Assembly (NCBI RefSeq): GCF_006542335.1
Contig: NZ_CP032485.1
Span: 2,091,001 to 2,155,000 of the forward strand
Direction of reading: 5' to 3'
Source: Neokomagataea tanensis
Lineage (GTDB): Bacteria; Pseudomonadota; Alphaproteobacteria; Acetobacterales; Acetobacteraceae
Length of the DNA: 64,000 bases
Part shown: one piece after another, positions 1-8,884 of the stretch
Numbering within the stretch: position 1 is the first letter of the stretch
Layout of the letters: every line of letters begins with the position of its first letter
Made by a program: the position numbers and the translations under genes
Notes under the pieces: generated by a model
Seen by the model: the letters and a program-made list of their open reading frames with translations, nothing else
Databases searched by the model: none
What the model was told of the DNA's origin: nothing

Positions 1-29
1 GCACAGAGGGCAGTGCGGGTAGGATAGAG

Positions 30-56
30 TGTGGTTGGCTACATGAACCAACCACA
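30..56 (+). terminator. Probable intrinsic terminator of a gene left of the window
   Basis: A 9-bp stem (TGTGGTTGG at 30-38 with CCAACCACA at 48-56) and a 9-base loop is followed on the plus strand by a T-rich stretch at 58-66. It sits just beyond the stop of the minus-strand OsmC gene, so it most likely ends a plus-strand gene outside the window. Seen directly; activity is inference. Confidence 0.4.
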
Positions 57-65
57 TCTTTTGTT

Positions 66-497
66 TTAGCTGTTCAGCGCTGCATCCAGAGTGATTTCAG
101 CGTTGATCACCTTGGAAAGTGGGCAGCCGGCTTTTGCGGTGTTTGCCAACTCAAGAAACTTCTCTTCTGTTGCGCCGGGTACTGTGCCGCGGAGCTTGAG
201 GTGCACCTTGCTGATAGCAAAGCCGTCTTTTACCTGATCAAGCGAGACTGTGGCTTCCGTATCTAGGGCGGTTGCCGTTAAGCCAGCATTGCCCAGAATG
301 AGGGAGAGGGCCATGGTGAAGCAGCCCGCGTGTGCGGCTCCCAGCAGCTCTTCAGGGTTTGTTCCGGGCTTATCTTCAAAACGTGTGTTGAAGCCGTAAG
401 GCTGAGACGAGAGGGCACCGCTCTGGGTTGAGATGGTACCTTTGCCTTCTTTGATTGGGCCGCTCCAGTGAGCGGAAGCCGTCTTCAAAATGGTCAT
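66..497 (-). CDS. OsmC family peroxiredoxin-like protein
   Basis: The product is a 143-residue OsmC/Ohr-family protein, a family of thiol peroxidases that reduce organic hydroperoxides in the cytoplasm. The two family cysteines are visible in AHAGCF and AGCPLS near the middle and C-terminus. The reading frame is open to 722, but the sequence before the chosen ATG (497) is not family-like, and GGAG stands 9 bases upstream of this ATG. An alternative ATG lies 6 bases earlier at 503 but only 3 bases from the same GGAG. The gene stands alone, divergent from nrdA. The substrate cannot be told from sequence. Confidence 0.88.
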   Translation of the reverse strand: MTILKTASAHWSGPIKEGKGTISTQSGALSSQPYGFNTRFEDKPGTNPEELLGAAHAGCFTMALSLILGNAGLTATALDTEATVSLDQVKDGFAISKVHLKLRGTVPGATEEKFLELANTAKAGCPLSKVINAEITLDAALNS

Positions 498-663
498 ATG
501 CATAGACTCCAATGAGGCTAAGAGTGCGTTGTGACGGTCCTTCCAACGCATTGAAGTGGTCAGTGTTGCCTCATAAAAAAACATCTCTGTGTGATGTGAA
601 AAGAGCAGAGGTGGGTGGGGATGTGGATGGTCGTTGTTTCGTGGCGGTTTTCTGAGGAAACTA

Positions 664-709
664 CCACATCTAGTCCTGTGGATGATTTTGACCCCTAGAT
701 ATAGGGGGT
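664..709. promoter_or_regulatory. Candidate NrdR-type box(es) upstream of nrdA
   Basis: A palindrome CCCCTAGATATAGGGG (692-707) lies about 170 bp before the nrdA start and resembles the 16-bp NrdR box pattern, AT-rich core with C and G flanks. A second inverted repeat, CCACA...TGTGG, lies at 664-681. NrdR boxes usually occur in pairs before nrd genes. The centre-to-centre distance here is about 27 bp, a little short of the usual spacing, so this is a weak call. Confidence 0.3.
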
Positions 710-876
710 GGGTCAGACACACAATGAGCTTCTTTGCAAGCGAAGAGTTTGCTTGCGGTCCGCCCGCAAGGTGTGGAATTGGGGGGGTAGAAATTCAAAA
801 AAACATGACGGAGTTCGGAGTCAACGCGATGTTCGTTGGTCTGCTCTGTTGAGACGTTAAAGTGGTGGAGATACGC

Positions 877-2862
877 ATGAGCCTGCATGACGAGACCTTG
901 GAAGCATCAACGGATGTCCAGCGTTCAAGCGACAGTGTTCATAGTGTACGGCCACCTGTAGACCATCCCTTCGGTGAAGCATCTTCAGCTTCTCAGGAAG
1001 AGGGTGAATTGTTTGAGCACGTAGTGCAGTTGCCCGGTCATCATGCAGTGCGGGTAGATCACAGCCGCGACCGACTTTTGACGGATTTCGGTAAAGCGAC
1101 GCTGGATAATCGCTACCTTCTGCCGGGTGAGCGCTACCAAGATATTTTCGCGCGTGTTGCGTCTTACTACGGTGCTGACGCGGGGCATGCTCAGCGTCTG
1201 TACGACTACATCTCTCAGCATTGGTTCATGCCTGCGACACCCATTTTGTCGAATGGTGGTACCTCGCGCGGCCTGCCAATCTCTTGCTTTCTGAACGAAG
1301 CAGAAGACAGCCTTGAGGGTATCGTTGGGCTTTGGAACGAGAATGTCTGGCTTGCGTCCAAGGGGGGCGGGATCGGCTCTTACTGGGGCAATCTGCGTTC
1401 CATTGGCGAAAATATCGGTAAAAATGGTAAAACTTCAGGCGTTATTCCATTTATCCGAGTGATGGACAGCCTGACGCTGGCCATCTCGCAGGGGTCTCTC
1501 CGCCGTGGATCTGCTGCTGTTTATTTGCCGGTGTGGCATCCTGAAATCGAAGAATTCACGGAGATACGTCGCCCCACAGGTGGTGACCCGAATCGTAAGG
1601 CCCTTAACCTTCATCACGGTGTCTTGGTGACGGACGCTTTCATGCGTGCTGTCGAAAATGACGAAGAATGGGCTTTGCTCTCCCCGAAAGATCACAGCAT
1701 CATTCGGAAGATCTCTGCGCGTGGTTTGTGGATCCGTATCCTCACAGCGCGCATGGAGCAAGGCGAGCCTTACATCATCTACTCTGACCATGTGAACCGC
1801 GCTCGCCCGGAGCATCACAAACTGGCTGGGTTAGAAGTAAAAACATCTAACCTATGCGCGGAAATTACGCTGCCGACGGGCATTGACCAGCACGGCAAAA
1901 ACCGTACGGCAGTGTGCTGCTTGTCCTCGTTGAATCTGGAAACATGGGACGAGTGGAAAGATAATCCGCAGTTTATCGAAGACGTAATGCTGTTCCTTGA
2001 CAATGTGTTGCAGGACTTCATTGATCGCGCTCCTGATGACATGGAAAAAGCGCGTTACGCTGCGATGCGGGAGCGTTCAGTAGGGTTGGGGGTTATGGGC
2101 TTCCACTCATTCCTGCAGGCGCGGATGATCCCGTTTGAAAGCGTGATGGCTAAAGTCTGGAACCGTAAGATATTCCAGCACATCCGCGCTCAGGCCGACA
2201 CCGCTTCGCGTCATCTTGCTGAGGTGCGTGGCGCATGTCCGGATGCTGCAGAATACGGCATTCAGGAGCGTTTCTCGCATAAATTGGCGATTGCGCCCAC
2301 CGCATCAATCTCAATTATTACGGGCAATGCCAGCCCGGGAATTGAGCCTATTAGTGCGAATGTTTTCTTGCAAAAAACATTGTCCGGGTCTTTCTCTGTA
2401 CGCAACCGGCACCTAAATAAGCTGTTGGAAGAGCGTGGCCAGAACAATGAGAAGGTGTGGTCTGATATTACCTTGAGCAAAGGGTCTGTGCAGCACTTGG
2501 ACTTCTTAACGCAGGATGAGAAGGACGTGTTTAAAACGGCTTTCGAGTTGGATCAGCGTTGGGTCGTTGAGCATGCTGCGGACCGTGCTCAGTTTATCTG
2601 CCAGGCGCAGTCTGTGAATATTTTCCTTCCGGCGGATGTGCACAAACGTGACCTGCACCAAATTCATTATCAGGCGTGGAAGAAAGGTCTGAAGTCTCTG
2701 TATTACTGCCGTTCCTTGTCCATTCAACGCGCAGACGCCGTGTCTACTCTGGCGCTGAAAAAGGACATCATGGAAGAGGAAGACGACGCAGCGACACCGC
2801 AAGCCGCTCCGAAGGGGACGGCAAGTTCGGGTGACTACGAAGAATGCCTGTCCTGCCAGTAA
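877..2862 (+). CDS. nrdA: Ribonucleoside-diphosphate reductase, alpha subunit
   Basis: This is the large catalytic subunit of aerobic class I ribonucleotide reductase, which reduces ribonucleoside diphosphates to deoxy forms for DNA synthesis. Visible family landmarks are the substrate-site cysteine in GLPISCFLN, the catalytic stretch SNLCAEI with the N-x-C-x-E arrangement, the tyrosine pair in SLYYCRS that passes the radical, and the C-terminal redox pair ECLSCQ. At 661 residues it is shorter than the roughly 760 of E. coli NrdA. The extra length at the N-terminus has no obvious ATP-cone signature, so allosteric activity control may be absent. GGTGGAG 6 bases before ATG 877 supports this start. 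nrdB follows 122 bp downstream. An intact run of six G lies near 1362. Confidence 0.95.
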   Translation: MSLHDETLEASTDVQRSSDSVHSVRPPVDHPFGEASSASQEEGELFEHVVQLPGHHAVRVDHSRDRLLTDFGKATLDNRYLLPGERYQDIFARVASYYGADAGHAQRLYDYISQHWFMPATPILSNGGTSRGLPISCFLNEAEDSLEGIVGLWNENVWLASKGGGIGSYWGNLRSIGENIGKNGKTSGVIPFIRVMDSLTLAISQGSLRRGSAAVYLPVWHPEIEEFTEIRRPTGGDPNRKALNLHHGVLVTDAFMRAVENDEEWALLSPKDHSIIRKISARGLWIRILTARMEQGEPYIIYSDHVNRARPEHHKLAGLEVKTSNLCAEITLPTGIDQHGKNRTAVCCLSSLNLETWDEWKDNPQFIEDVMLFLDNVLQDFIDRAPDDMEKARYAAMRERSVGLGVMGFHSFLQARMIPFESVMAKVWNRKIFQHIRAQADTASRHLAEVRGACPDAAEYGIQERFSHKLAIAPTASISIITGNASPGIEPISANVFLQKTLSGSFSVRNRHLNKLLEERGQNNEKVWSDITLSKGSVQHLDFLTQDEKDVFKTAFELDQRWVVEHAADRAQFICQAQSVNIFLPADVHKRDLHQIHYQAWKKGLKSLYYCRSLSIQRADAVSTLALKKDIMEEEDDAATPQAAPKGTASSGDYEECLSCQ

Positions 2863-2984
2863 GGCAGGGCTTGCCGCGTGAGATTTGGTCAGTCGTGCTC
2901 GGCTGACCAGCAAAAATGAGTGTAACCCTCCGAGTGGCGCGAATGCGTTTGCACGAGAGGCTGTGTTTGTAGGGAGAGGCAGTC

Positions 2985-4004
2985 ATGACAACTCCGACTG
3001 ATAACAACCGGGACGTTCCAGAGCAGCATTTGGACCTGATGACGGCGAACCCCGTCTACAAGCCATTTCGCTATCCATGGGCATATGATGCTTGGCTAAC
3101 CCAGCAGCGCGTTCACTGGCTGCCAGAAGAAGTGCCGCTGGCAGATGACGTCAAGGACTGGCACCGGACGCTGACACCAAGCGAACAGCATCTGGTAACG
3201 CAGATTTTCCGCTTCTTTACGCAGGCCGATGTCGAGGTGAACTCGGCATACATGAAGTATTACAGTCAGGTTTTCAAACCGACTGAAGTGCTGATGATGC
3301 TGTCATCGTTCTCAAATATCGAGACCGTACACATCGCGGCATATTCTCATCTTCTTGATACTATTGGTATGCCTGAGACCGAGTACTCAGCATTCCTTAA
3401 GTATAAGGAGATGAAGGATAAGTATGACTTCATGCAGTCCTTCAACATTAACTCCAAGCGTGAGATTGCCAAGACCATGGCCGCGTTTGGTGCATTTATG
3501 GAAGGGCTTCAGCTTTTTGCGTCTTTCGCAATTTTGTTGAACTTCCCGCGTTTCAACAAACTGAAGGGCATGGGGCAGATTGTCACATGGTCTGTTCGTG
3601 ACGAGACGCTGCACTGTTTGTCCATGATTCGCCTTTTCCGTACATTCGTGCGCGAAAACCGTGAAATCTGGACGGAAGACTTCCGTGAGGAACTCGTGCA
3701 GATCTGCCGTACAACGGTTGAGCACGAGGACGCGTTTATTGACCTTGCCTTCGAAATGGGGGCTGTTGAGGGCCTCTCAGCTGACGATGTGAAGACGTAT
3801 ATTCGCTTCATTGCAGATCGTCGTCTGACTCAGCTGGGCCTCGAAACATTCTATGGCGTAGAAGAAAACCCACTGCCATGGATTGACCATATGCTTAATG
3901 CGGTTGAGCACGCGAACTTCTTTGAAAACCGCTCAACAGAATACTCGCGCGCATCAACGTCGGGTAGCTGGGAAGATGCTTTCGAAGATAACGTCTTCGA
4001 ATAA
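2985..4004 (+). CDS. nrdB: Ribonucleoside-diphosphate reductase, beta subunit
   Basis: The small subunit carries the diiron-tyrosyl radical cofactor that starts catalysis in NrdA. Iron ligands can be read as acidic residues around D82/E84, E113 and H116 in the helix NIETVHIAAY, then EGLQLF, and RDETLH. The radical tyrosine is Y120, spaced exactly as in class Ia proteins (E-x2-H-x3-Y). At 339 residues the length is normal. AGGGAGAGG precedes ATG 2985. The gene is co-directional with nrdA and probably co-transcribed. It converges on the methyltransferase gene at 4023 with only 18 bases between them. Confidence 0.95.
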   Translation: MTTPTDNNRDVPEQHLDLMTANPVYKPFRYPWAYDAWLTQQRVHWLPEEVPLADDVKDWHRTLTPSEQHLVTQIFRFFTQADVEVNSAYMKYYSQVFKPTEVLMMLSSFSNIETVHIAAYSHLLDTIGMPETEYSAFLKYKEMKDKYDFMQSFNINSKREIAKTMAAFGAFMEGLQLFASFAILLNFPRFNKLKGMGQIVTWSVRDETLHCLSMIRLFRTFVRENREIWTEDFREELVQICRTTVEHEDAFIDLAFEMGAVEGLSADDVKTYIRFIADRRLTQLGLETFYGVEENPLPWIDHMLNAVEHANFFENRSTEYSRASTSGSWEDAFEDNVFE

Positions 4005-4010
4005 GCCAAC

Positions 4011-4044
4011 TGGTGCGTCTCTTTAGAAAACGAGGGGCGCACCA
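4011..4044. terminator. Hairpin between convergent nrdB and methyltransferase genes
   Basis: TGGTGCG (4011-4017) pairs with CGCACCA (4038-4044) and is followed by TTTCT. The stem is short and its right arm lies inside the end of the minus-strand gene. It could act as a weak bidirectional terminator. Confidence 0.3.
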
Positions 4045-4796
4045 TTTCTAAGAATATTTTCCGTTTCCGGTGTAAATTTCTGCTCATCATCGTGCAGGAT
4101 CAAACCCGGGAGCATATGGAAAGCTCCTTTGCCTCCAAATGTTGTTTGGAGAAGCGAGAGCTTTGCCTCTTGTCCAGCACGTGGCCAAAGAGGCATTAGC
4201 CTCGTGGTGCCGCAACCGTTGTTTCTGAAAATACAGCAGGCTTGGTCGATTAATCCGCTATGCAGGATGGTTGTGATTGTACCGCCCGGTAAGACCCAGC
4301 GCGTCAAGCAACGTAACCATTCATCCAAAGTGACGGCCTCGCTTCGTAAGGCCATGTTGCGTTTACAGTTCGCAGAGGGCTGCCCTTCCGGGGAGTACCA
4401 TGGTGGATTAGAAATGACATGATGGAAACGTCCGTTTGCGTTGGGAGCCATTTTACGCAAGCGGGCAGGCAGCTGTGGCACATAACCGCGCAGAACGTGG
4501 CTGGTGGCGCGCTGTAAGTTATTGGTACGGAGGTTTTGACGTGCCAGGAGTGCTGTCTCAAAATCTGCTTCGACGCCAATACTGCGCAAATGCGGGAGAC
4601 GGGCTTGTAAGCACAGCAAACTCGCCCCTGCGCCACAGCCGATATCCAAAAGGCTTTCATGTTTGCGGGCGGACACCGCTGCAGCAAGCAAGATAGGCTC
4701 AATGCCCGAGCGATAGCCCTGTGCAAATTGCTGGTAATTTATGCGCCCGTTGAGGAGAGTTCCTGAGCGGCGCGGGATGGTCTTTAAGGAGAGCAT
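4023..4796 (-). CDS. TrmN6-like tRNA1(Val) adenine-N6 methyltransferase
   Basis: This 257-residue protein is a class I S-adenosylmethionine methyltransferase. The AdoMet-binding motif I is LLDIGCGAGASLLCLQAR and the N6-adenine catalytic motif IV is ISNPPWYSPEG (NPPW). The N-terminal GYRSGIEPILLAAAV segment is typical of YfiC/TrmN6, which methylates A37 of tRNA1(Val). No strong ribosome binding site is seen before ATG 4796. The gene is divergent from the polyprenyl synthase gene. A generic NPPY/W methyltransferase acting on another substrate is the main alternative. Confidence 0.8.
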   Translation of the reverse strand: MLSLKTIPRRSGTLLNGRINYQQFAQGYRSGIEPILLAAAVSARKHESLLDIGCGAGASLLCLQARLPHLRSIGVEADFETALLARQNLRTNNLQRATSHVLRGYVPQLPARLRKMAPNANGRFHHVISNPPWYSPEGQPSANCKRNMALRSEAVTLDEWLRCLTRWVLPGGTITTILHSGLIDQACCIFRNNGCGTTRLMPLWPRAGQEAKLSLLQTTFGGKGAFHMLPGLILHDDEQKFTPETENILRNGAPLVF

Positions 4797-4993
4797 AGCC
4801 GTGCTTATGGCCTGTTGCTAAGAATAGGCGTATGATTTCTGCTGTGATGTGTTGTTTGGAGCATTCTATCTCGTTCTGACGTTGCATGGGCGGTTGTCTA
4901 TGTCTAGACCAAGAAGACATCACAGAGGTTGCGCGGGCGATTATACAATTGCCTCGTAGCTTTATAGTTTTATGGTATCTGGAGTTACAACCT

Positions 4994-6100
4994 TTGGACA
5001 CTGCTTCCACGAATGCAGCGCACATTTCCGGCGATGCCGCCATGCGCAGTGAGGGAAATGTCGGGCAGTCGAGCACTGATATGCCTTCGGGGGGAAAGAC
5101 CTCTGGTGGTGAAAACGCGTTATCGGCTCTTCTGGCTTTTCTTAAAGATGACATGCACGCCTGCAATCGCGCGATTGTTGAGCGAATGCAGAGCCCTGTT
5201 CCACTCATTCCACAACTTGGTGCGCACTTAGTTGCTGCAGGTGGAAAGCGGCTTCGGCCTTTGTTGACGCTGGCTTCGGCCCGTCTGTGCGGTTATGAGC
5301 CCGGGCCTGACCGGCAACGCCATGTCGGACTAGCGGCCTGCGTAGAGTTCATTCATACGGCTACGCTGCTGCATGATGACGTCGTTGATGAAAGTGTGTT
5401 GCGGCGGGGTCTTGCTTCGGCCAATGCGGTGTTTGGCAACAAAGCTTCCGTCCTAGTTGGGGATTTTTTGTTCGCACGTTCGTTCCAGCTTATGACTGCC
5501 GACGGCAGTCTGCGTGTAATGGAAATTTTGTCGGGGGCCTCCGCTACAATCGCAGAAGGTGAAGTTCTGCAAATGGTTGTGCAGAACGATTTGTCCACGC
5601 CGATGGAGCGCTATCTAGAGGTTATTCACGGAAAGACAGCGGCACTCTTTGCTGCTGCGTGCCGCGTTGGTGCTGTGATTGCTGAGCGTTGTGAGGCGGA
5701 TGAACTCGCTCTTGACGCGTTTGGTACCAACCTTGGTATGGCGTTTCAGTTGGTAGATGACGCACTGGACTATGCTGCGGATCAAGCTGTCTTGGGCAAG
5801 ACAGTAGGTGATGATTTCCGTGAGGGTAAAATTACTCTCCCAGTCTTGGCGGCTTATAATGCCGGTAGCGCGGATGATCGTTCTTTCTGGGAGCGCGTTA
5901 TTGGGCGTGGGGAGCAAACTGATGAAGATTTGTCCCATGCTCTGGCGTTAATTGCCCAAACTGGCGCAATCCAGACAACAATTGACCGTGCACGGCAATA
6001 TGCTGATGCGGCAGTGGATGCTTTGAAGGTTTTCCCTGAAAGCGAAATTCGCCGATTAATGGCAGAAACAGTACAATTTACGGTTGATCGCGCCTGTTAG
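4994..6100 (+). CDS. Polyprenyl (octa-/decaprenyl) diphosphate synthase
   Basis: The product is a trans-isoprenyl diphosphate synthase that makes the long side chain of ubiquinone. Both aspartate-rich motifs are present: LLHDDVVDESVLRRG (first) and QLVDDALDYAAD (second), with GGKRLRP for substrate binding. The frame is open from 4886, but a TTG at 4994 has GGAG 9 bases upstream and gives 368 residues, a normal length. Upstream residues look non-coding, and no better ATG lies near the conserved body. A good terminator follows at 6141. Chain length (C40 to C50) cannot be read from the sequence. Confidence 0.88.
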   Translation: MDTASTNAAHISGDAAMRSEGNVGQSSTDMPSGGKTSGGENALSALLAFLKDDMHACNRAIVERMQSPVPLIPQLGAHLVAAGGKRLRPLLTLASARLCGYEPGPDRQRHVGLAACVEFIHTATLLHDDVVDESVLRRGLASANAVFGNKASVLVGDFLFARSFQLMTADGSLRVMEILSGASATIAEGEVLQMVVQNDLSTPMERYLEVIHGKTAALFAAACRVGAVIAERCEADELALDAFGTNLGMAFQLVDDALDYAADQAVLGKTVGDDFREGKITLPVLAAYNAGSADDRSFWERVIGRGEQTDEDLSHALALIAQTGAIQTTIDRARQYADAAVDALKVFPESEIRRLMAETVQFTVDRAC

Positions 6101-6140
6101 TCTTGGGCTTGAGCCTTTTATGAAGGGTATAGAGCTTTAA

Positions 6141-6176
6141 AAGAGCGCCCGGCTTGTAGGCCGGGCGCTCTTTTTT
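6141..6176 (+). terminator. Strong rho-independent terminator after polyprenyl synthase
   Basis: A perfect 13-bp GC-rich stem (6141-6153 with 6160-6172) and six-base loop runs into a T tract (6171-6177). It ends the polyprenyl synthase transcript and may also serve the convergent M61 gene. Confidence 0.85.
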
Positions 6177-6179
6177 ATT

Positions 6180-8129
6180 TCAGCGCGGAGCGTAAATGGC
6201 GCTAAGGCGGTCAGGTGTTCCCTCAAGCCGTTCGAGGTGAGGATAGCGTAAGCCATCATGATAAGGGATGGTTACGGTTGTGATGTGGTCTTCGGACTTT
6301 ATGACGAGGCGAATGTCTTGCTTGGTGTTGTGTGCGTCAGTCACCGCCTGCTTCAAGCGTTTAGGCGTAAAGCTAAGGTCATTGACAGCAAGAATGACAT
6401 TTCCGGAATTGATACCAGCCTTGAAAGCTGGACTGTTCCAATGGACGCGCATAGCCGTGCCATTGCCCCGGACGGAGAAGCCGAGAGAAAACGCTAAGTC
6501 AGCTGAGTGGCGGGCTGCTTCTGCGGCTTTGATATAGGATGTTGGCTGGTCGGTATAAACAAGTTTGTAGCCACCATTGGTCAGGCCACCGAGCGGAGCG
6601 TGCGGTTGGACCTTATCAAGACGGTCGTGCAGGAACTTGGCCCAGTCGTAGGGTTGTACTGCGTTTAGGGTGCTAACCACATCATCAAAATTGTACGGGC
6701 TTACGACAAAGCTACCGTTATTTGTGCTGAAGAACGCTTTGGCAAAGTCGTCCAGAGATTTGTGATCGTTGGAGAGCTTGCGGATCAGCGCATCTGCGTC
6801 CAGCCACACGAGTTGGCCTTCCACATAGTAATCTTCAGAACGCTGCCAGTCGCGCCATGAGAGGGGTGCGCGCTGGGCAATGACTGGGTCGTTCGTTGTG
6901 TCTTCCAGAGGGCGCCAGAGGCGTCCAGTTTGATTGTCGTACGTGGCGGCCATGTATGCGAGAGCCTCAAAGCCCTGATCCTTCGTTACAAGGCCGGAGC
7001 GTGCAGCTAAGACATTGCCCCAGTATTGAGTTTGCCCTTCATATACCCAAAGGAGAGAGCCTTGTTGGGGGTAGTTGAAGTTTGGTGCCCAAAGATCAGC
7101 TGGGCGGCGGTACTTACCATTCCAAGAATGTGTGTATTCGTGGGCGAGTAGGTCACGACCGGGGAAGGTTTGGTCCCATTCCGTGAAATAGCCGAGTTCT
7201 GCGCTATTTTCGCTGGATTGGTGGTGTTCCAGACCGATGCCGCCCAATTCATCCGTCAGTGCCAGCAGAAAATCGTAGTGGTCGTAGTGGTGGGAGCCGA
7301 AAACTGTCGTGGCTTGCTTGACAAGATTGCGATGCGCTTCGATTTGGGCTGGTGTTGCCTCTAGGGATGCGGCTTCGTCCGAGACGACGTTCAAGCTTAC
7401 GGGAACGTGATCTGGGCCAGTCAGGTCAAATTTGCGGAAATAACGACCCACATATAGCGGTGAATCGACGAGGGTGTTCAGTGTCGTCGGTTGGAAATGG
7501 GTGACGTCGCCATAGGTGTCAGCGCGTAGGGCTGTGCCAATTTTCCAGCCGTGAGGAATGTGGACGCTGGGGTTCACTACGATATCACGTGAGAAGTACC
7601 CAGCGGGGTAAAGCGATACCTGATTCCATTGTACGTTAATGATTGATGGCGTGACGGTTACACGGCCTTGGCCTTCTGCCACTGGTGTCAGAAGCTGAAA
7701 GTTCAAATCAAGTTTGGTGGTCGAGTGGTCGACGGGGATATGGAAGGCCGCAACATTAACGGGGTCACGCTTCCAACCTAGATCTTTGCCGCCGCTGTGA
7801 ACGCGTAGATCGCCCAATTGGCTCAAAACGCCTGTAGGGGAGTGGTCGCCGGGGATCCACATGGGGAAGAAGAGAACCATGTCGCCTTTGTTGGCGGCAT
7901 CTTTAGGCACAGGCACAGTTTCGTGCACATTAAAGACGCGGTGGGTGGTGTCCGTTGCGTCAACGTCTACAGTTAATGCGCCTTCGAACGGGTGGTCTAC
8001 CGGCGCGGGAATAGAGTTGGGGAGCGGAATTGGCTGGGGTTGAGGTTGTGAAGATTGTGCTTTTGCAAAGCCGGGAGCGGTTAGGGCGCTCGCCAGCGTG
8101 AGCGCCGTCAAGAAATGGCGTGAAATCAT
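6180..8129 (-). CDS. Secreted M61-family metallopeptidase with PDZ domain
   Basis: The 649-residue protein begins with a Sec signal peptide ending near FAKA-QS, so it acts in the periplasm or outside. The M61 (glycyl aminopeptidase) zinc motif is HEYTH at residues 330-334, followed by SWNGKYRRP, with GGIGLEHH just before it and a probable third ligand glutamate in YEGQTQYWG. The C-terminal part (about 530-620: GFSVRGNGTAMRVHW...GINSGNVILAVND) is a PDZ-like domain. Order and length match M61 peptidases of other proteobacteria. It is co-directional with the histidine phosphatase and prs genes but separated by about 100 bp. Confidence 0.88.
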   Translation of the reverse strand: MISRHFLTALTLASALTAPGFAKAQSSQPQPQPIPLPNSIPAPVDHPFEGALTVDVDATDTTHRVFNVHETVPVPKDAANKGDMVLFFPMWIPGDHSPTGVLSQLGDLRVHSGGKDLGWKRDPVNVAAFHIPVDHSTTKLDLNFQLLTPVAEGQGRVTVTPSIINVQWNQVSLYPAGYFSRDIVVNPSVHIPHGWKIGTALRADTYGDVTHFQPTTLNTLVDSPLYVGRYFRKFDLTGPDHVPVSLNVVSDEAASLEATPAQIEAHRNLVKQATTVFGSHHYDHYDFLLALTDELGGIGLEHHQSSENSAELGYFTEWDQTFPGRDLLAHEYTHSWNGKYRRPADLWAPNFNYPQQGSLLWVYEGQTQYWGNVLAARSGLVTKDQGFEALAYMAATYDNQTGRLWRPLEDTTNDPVIAQRAPLSWRDWQRSEDYYVEGQLVWLDADALIRKLSNDHKSLDDFAKAFFSTNNGSFVVSPYNFDDVVSTLNAVQPYDWAKFLHDRLDKVQPHAPLGGLTNGGYKLVYTDQPTSYIKAAEAARHSADLAFSLGFSVRGNGTAMRVHWNSPAFKAGINSGNVILAVNDLSFTPKRLKQAVTDAHNTKQDIRLVIKSEDHITTVTIPYHDGLRYPHLERLEGTPDRLSAIYAPR

Positions 8130-8233
8130 AATGATAGCAATCCTGCATTGGAACCGTACGGCTATAGTTCATAGCTGTAGGATGCCGGAGCGCCAATTAA
8201 TGATTCACCAACGAACTGAAAAAATATTTCCTG

Positions 8234-8845
8234 TTATGTTGGTGTTGTCGTTTCGTGGACGGGGAAAACGGTAATATCCCAAGTTCCGTCTTTGTGGTCC
8301 ATGCGCATAGGGGTGGCGTTTGGGATACGGACGTTAATATCCAATCCCATGCCAGCGCGTAAGCCACGATAGAGTGCGCCGTGAGCAACAATAAGAGGGG
8401 TGCCCCCATTAAATGCGCGGTTGGTGGCTGTGATTGAGCGCTCTGTTAGCTCGGAGAAGCCTTCGGCGCCTTCTGGTTTGTACCCTTCGTAGATCCAAGG
8501 TTCATACCAATTGCCCATTTCTTTCCCTTCAAGGATGCCGAAGCAGACTTCCTTGAAACCAACATCCGTATTGAGGGGAATAGTAATACCGTGGCGCTCA
8601 AAAATAGCTTTTTGAGCGTATTGGGCGGTTGTAAGAGCGCGGGATAATGGTGAGGCTACGATATGATCAAAGGGTTTTTGACCATTATCGAAGAGTGTGG
8701 CTAGGAAATCGCCGGCCTGTACCGCTTGTTCGAGGCCGTTGGCATTGAGCGGAATGTCCGTGTGCCCCTGCGCCAGAGCCTTTACGTTCCAGTCTGTTTG
8801 ACCGTGACGAAGATACCAAAAGGTGCGGGGGGTGATGGGGGACAT
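8234..8845 (-). CDS. Histidine phosphatase family protein
   Basis: The 203-residue protein carries the phosphohistidine motif YLRHGQTDWN near the N-terminus, then GHTDIPLNANG, and the second catalytic histidine in LIVAHGALYRG. This is the phosphoglycerate mutase-like superfamily. The substrate is unknown. It lies 39 bp downstream of prs on the same strand, so a shared transcript is likely, but no metabolic link is clear. Confidence 0.85.
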   Translation of the reverse strand: MSPITPRTFWYLRHGQTDWNVKALAQGHTDIPLNANGLEQAVQAGDFLATLFDNGQKPFDHIVASPLSRALTTAQYAQKAIFERHGITIPLNTDVGFKEVCFGILEGKEMGNWYEPWIYEGYKPEGAEGFSELTERSITATNRAFNGGTPLIVAHGALYRGLRAGMGLDINVRIPNATPMRMDHKDGTWDITVFPVHETTTPT

Positions 8846-8884
8846 AAAAGCAAAAACTTCCAGTGACGGAGAGGCCGGAGCAAT

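Noticed and set aside
634..852. Plus-strand 72-codon frame before nrdA
   Set aside because: Overlaps the non-coding leader and the palindromes, has no family resemblance and no ribosome binding site; treated as a chance frame.
4699..5208. 169-codon minus-strand frame spanning the methyltransferase/polyprenyl synthase gap
   Set aside because: Overlaps two well-supported genes in other frames and its translation matches no family. The small DUF2007 protein sometimes found at such loci was looked for and is not there.
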